From Haemonchus contortus (lineage: Eukaryota; Nematoda; Chromadorea; Rhabditida; Trichostrongylidae): 64,000 nt of DNA. Below are positions 60,778 to 64,000 of this stretch, in pieces (within the stretch, counting starts at the first letter, position 1; the number at the start of each line of letters is the position of its first letter). The stretch is taken from NCBI GenBank assembly GCA_000469685.2, contig LS997567.1, positions 20,386,108 to 20,450,107 on the forward strand, written 5' to 3'. The translations under genes and the position numbers were made by a program. The notes under the pieces were generated by a model. The model searched no databases, was not told the origin of the DNA, and worked only from the letters and a program-made list of their open reading frames with translations.

Positions 60778-60901
60778 AACCTATTACGAAAAGCGAATCC
60801 TTGTACCAGTGCCAAAAACTGGCCTATATCCGAAGAAGCTTGTGTACAAATTTGGTCCTGGTGCACAAGGATGGGACACCATCAAAAAAGAAGTTCTGTG
60901 A
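60778..60901 (+). CDS. ETS factor, last exon: end of ETS domain and stop
   Basis: The acceptor is CACGCTTCTTTCAG. The first base completes the arginine codon of exon g, giving R-TYYEKRILVPV, then PKTGLYPKKLVYKFGPGAQG, WDTIKKEVL and TGA at 60899-60901. LVYKFG....GW matches the final strand and tail of ESE-type ETS domains. Differences are T in place of the first tyrosine of RYYY and a longer loop (VPVPKTGLYPKK) where ELF3-type proteins are shorter. No AATAAA is visible in the next ~200 b. Confidence 0.87.
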
Positions 60902-61923
60902 GGTGAGGACAGAAAAACGTGAATTAATAAGATACGCGCTACTCTTCTATGTATAGGTATTGGCATCGTTTTCTTGCGTCTACGAAAAGCACACTTCCAA
61001 AAGTCGTTTGTCTTATAGACAACTGTGGTCGAACACGAATTACCCTTACAGTTCAGTCAAATTCATTGAAATAGATATTTGAATACCCGAATTATTATAG
61101 AAAACCATTCTCATTTGTATAGAATTGTAGAACACCTAGTATCTCAATAGTATTTCGCTTACATATGAGTCGAGCTAGCGGTAGAGTAACTTGAACAGTT
61201 CGAGAGAACTTCAAATAGTGATGAATCACCCAAAACATTGTGCCTAGGTTGTAGCTGTGAAGTCTTGGTGGATGTCCTTTTATGAAGGAAGGGTTCAACT
61301 AATCATGGACCTTTCATTTTGAAAACCAGGTATATTGATGATTTGGAGTGCATTGAAAATATTGAAACGAAAACTGCTATATGAGTCTCTCAAAATAACT
61401 TTCTAAGTTTGCTTGCTCAAAGCTTGTAGAGATAGAGCGAGTCGAAATAAGCGGTCGCCCGCACCAGTGTGAAGGGTCGCCGTGGTGCAGTGGTAGTGCT
61501 CTCCTCTTGGAAGTTCTCCTGCCGCCAAGTCGATTATTGTAAGGCGTGCTCTATTTCCAATTAAGGTATTGATAATTTTAGTGTAGACCCCTATAACATT
61601 TCTAATATGCACGCTACACTAGTCTTTCGTTGCTGTCCGCTGTTCTTACCTCTGCACGTGAATTCTACGAGTTTTTTTAGTGTGCCTGGTTTTTCATCAA
61701 CATACCCTGATTTCTACCTATGTCGAGAAGTTTGAGAAAGGATGGGCATGAAACTGTGATAAAAACTTTGAGTGATTGCTTGCTGTGGCTTATTGAAGTC
61801 AGCATTATTTACCGATGTGTAATTCCTGATCCGCTTTGTAACGTTTTTTCATGGGTCCAAAGACCAGTCAAACATGGTTCATTATATTTATATGTATACT
61901 TATGCATGCATGATCATTAAATA
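60902..61923. other. Downstream of ETS stop; probable 3' UTR then unassigned
   Basis: A tRNA D-arm-like string, CGTGGTGCAGTGGTAGTGC, occurs at 61480-61498 without a proper B-box or acceptor stem, so I do not call a tRNA. No clear polyadenylation signal was seen close to the stop. Confidence 0.4.
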
Positions 61924-63060
61924 TACAGTAGCGCTCAAAAGTGTTCTGCGAAACACATTTTTCGTCATAACTTTTCTTATGCTGAGTCGAATCATATGAG
62001 AGATTAGTATTTCATGCTATGCCATAATATCAATATTTCGCAATACCTCGCGGCTAGGTGTTTTGGTTTGCGGTATTTTAGAGAGAAAAAACTGAATCTC
62101 AGTGAGGAAGGCGTAGAACATAAGCTCAAGAAAACCGTTTAATTACGATTGAAAGATACAGAAAATTCAAGTAGTCTAATACCCGGTAAGACAACCGTGA
62201 TTCTTGTTTACTGCGGCACAGCGCGGCATTGAGCTCCTGTATAAAAGTGGACGTATTGCATTCCATTCTCTAACTAACTGAGCCGATTTCTCGTCATTGT
62301 TTTTGGGTCTCCTTTTCGAACACAGCCTTCCTCGCTCTTTCCGTGCGTATTCTATTTGATTCAGGTGCGGAGACTGGCTTGGCCGGTCGAGAAATGTGAT
62401 ATTTTGTTCATCAAATGCTGACATCACGATACCCGTTGTGCACTTTAGGCCGTTACATTGCCGCAGAATCCATCAATCACGCATGTTCTGCTGTGTCCAC
62501 GGTAAGACATCATCCACTATCAGTACCTGTAGATTCTGCCCGTCGTAGCTCCGTTCACTCTCAGAATAGGGCCCATGACATTCCGCGGAAAGCACCGTTG
62601 ATCAATACTGGTCCCCCAATATGCTTGGCTGTTGGCCAAATATTCTTAAAATTGAGCCTATCATCTTATGGGCGTGCACGTAGTTTATGCCACCTTTTTC
62701 AAATAGGTTGAAATTGCTTTTATCAGTAGAAAGTACTTTGCTCAACTCAGCCAAAGTCCAAGCAAGGTGTCGGCGCACAAATTCGACTCGAGCTTTTCAA
62801 TTTTTCGCTGTGATAAGCAGTTTTCTCGCTAAACCCCTTCCGCTTAGCCCTGCAGCATTCAGCATTCTTCCCACAGTCTGCCTACCACTGTTGATGCCAT
62901 CACTATCATTCAGTACCCCTGCAATGTCGACCGCGGTGAGACGAGGATCAGACTTCGAACAGCTTGTGATCCTTCCATCTTGCCTAGCAGTAGAACATCG
63001 AGGTCATGTCATTCTCTGGGCATACGGATTACCTAACCTGGCAGCGCTGAAGAATTGAGG
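61924..63060 (-). pseudogene. Tc1-like transposase remnant with left terminus
   Basis: The terminus ACAGTAGCGCTCAAAAGTG is at 61925. Minus-strand 62427-62176 encodes the C-terminus: FLDRPSQSPHLNQIEYARKE (the aspartate of SPDLNPIE changed to H, glutamate kept), then CSKRRPKNNDEK and MPRCAAVNKNHG. Upstream minus-strand text to about 63050 has degraded N-terminal sequence. The second terminus was not found. Confidence 0.75.
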
Positions 63061-63400
63061 ATACGTTCTGATGTGGGACATTCTCGTTTCTCGAATTCTC
63101 GTTATTTCGGTGACCTTTATACCGGATGATTTCATGCTCACGGCTGCTCTGCGTTCTACTTTAAGAACTGCTGTCCCGGTTGTCCTGCTGTTTCGGTTGT
63201 CTCTTGAATGGGCCTAATAGAAATTAAAATGGAAAAGGGGAAACGCACGGGGCTTACAAGGAAGCTAAAAATAAAGCCAACTTCGAATGTGTGGAAGCAG
63301 CAGTCATAATAAAAAATTATATGTTCAAATACATTACTCTTTTCCACACATCCGAAAGACTATGGTCCTTTCGGAAGACCCTTTAGGACAACATAGAATA
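63061..63400. other. No recognised gene
   Basis: Short stretch between the Tc1-like remnant and the terminal microsatellite, without recognisable features. Confidence 0.4.
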
Positions 63401-63410
63401 TGATATTCAT

Positions 63411-63473
63411 ACATACATACACACATACATACATACATACACACATACATACATACATACATACATACATACA

Positions 63474-63505
<32 letters not shown>

Positions 63506-64000
63506 CATATATACATATATACATATATAATTATACTATATACATATATACATATATACATAATATACATATATACATATATACATATATACATTATATA
63601 CATATATACATATATACATATATACATATATACATATATACATATATACATATATACATATATACATATATACATATATACATATATAACATATATACAT
63701 ATATACATATATACATATATACATATATACCATATATACATATATACATATATACATATATACATATATACATATATACATATATACATATATACATATA
63801 TACATATATACATATACTATATACATATATACATATATACATATATACATATACATATACATATATACATATATACATATATACATATATACATATATAC
63901 ATATATACATATATTACATATATACATATATACTATATACATATATAAATACATATATACATATATACATATATACATATATACATTACATTATAACATA
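63411..64000. repeat. (CATA)n then (CATATATA)n microsatellite to window end
   Basis: CATA repeats at 63411-63500 with CACA variants, passing into an 8-b ACATATAT register to the end of the window. The array continues outside. Long IHIYIY or YMYICI open frames here are artefacts. Confidence 0.97.

Noticed and set aside
61470..61560. tRNA-like string GTGGTGCAGTGGTAGTGC
   Set aside because: No pairing acceptor stem, anticodon arm or recognisable B-box follows, so a functional tRNA is not supported.
63334..63948. Open frames up to 182 codons with IHIYIY or YMYICI repeats
   Set aside because: Microsatellite translation at the window end.

Overview
This is a repeat-dense nematode chromosome segment. 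The host introns are tiny (47-67 b) with TTTCAG-like acceptors. The non-LTR element at 21.5-24.5 kb is of the RTE type that is abundant in strongylid worms, and Tc1/mariner remnants occur throughout. A strongylid such as a hookworm is my inference; nothing in the window proves the species.

One host gene is visible, and no single open reading frame shows it. Eight plus-strand exons (20429-20668, 20736-20859, 31881-31992, 32040-32330, 32394-32546, 45288-45441, 45501-45620, 60778-60901) join with matching splice phases. Together they encode the C-terminal ~438 residues of an ETS-family transcription factor: a Pointed (PNT/SAM) domain, a Q/N/S-rich linker, a basic stretch, and an ETS DNA-binding domain closest in motif to the ELF3/EHF (ESE) group. 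The 5' end lies upstream and was not found. Introns of about 11.0, 12.7 and 15.2 kb separate the exons and are filled with mobile DNA.

Layout. 0-0.7 kb: mariner remnant. 0.84-6.1 kb: two TTAA-flanked MITE copies, one split by a long-TIR element. 6.5-9.6 kb: two Helitron-like elements head to tail, the second carrying a 398-b MITE. 11.1-14.7 kb: a small CCAGGGA-type element, then a MULE with a broken, intron-bearing transposase. 16.2-18.6 kb: Tc3-like and LINE fragments. 18.8-20.4 kb: Helitron-like copy ending 56 b before the first visible ETS exon. 21.1-31.3 kb (intron): ATT repeats, RTE, an almost complete Tc1-like element, MITEs, a mariner. 33-45 kb (intron): mariners, a Tc1-type MITE with a GC-rich foldback, a SINE fragment, and a long-TIR element split by a CR1-like LINE. 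47-60 kb (intron): a DDD-type Tc1/mariner, (TA)n tracts, nested Helitrons, long-TIR element, mariner and SINE, a 0.9-kb ATGT array, Tc1-like and Penelope-like fragments. 61.9-64 kb: Tc1-like remnant and an ATAC/ATATAC microsatellite running off the end.

The most unusual recurring structure is a group of four long-TIR DNA elements (1486-3468, 11125-11615, 40820-45253, 49546-51067). Their termini begin C(C/A)AGGGA or a one-base variant. Their 3-bp target duplications are TCA, TAA, TTA and TGA, so a T-N-A rule fits, and two have an empty site elsewhere in the window. Each carries tRNA-like promoter motifs. All transposases and reverse transcriptases seen are visibly broken.
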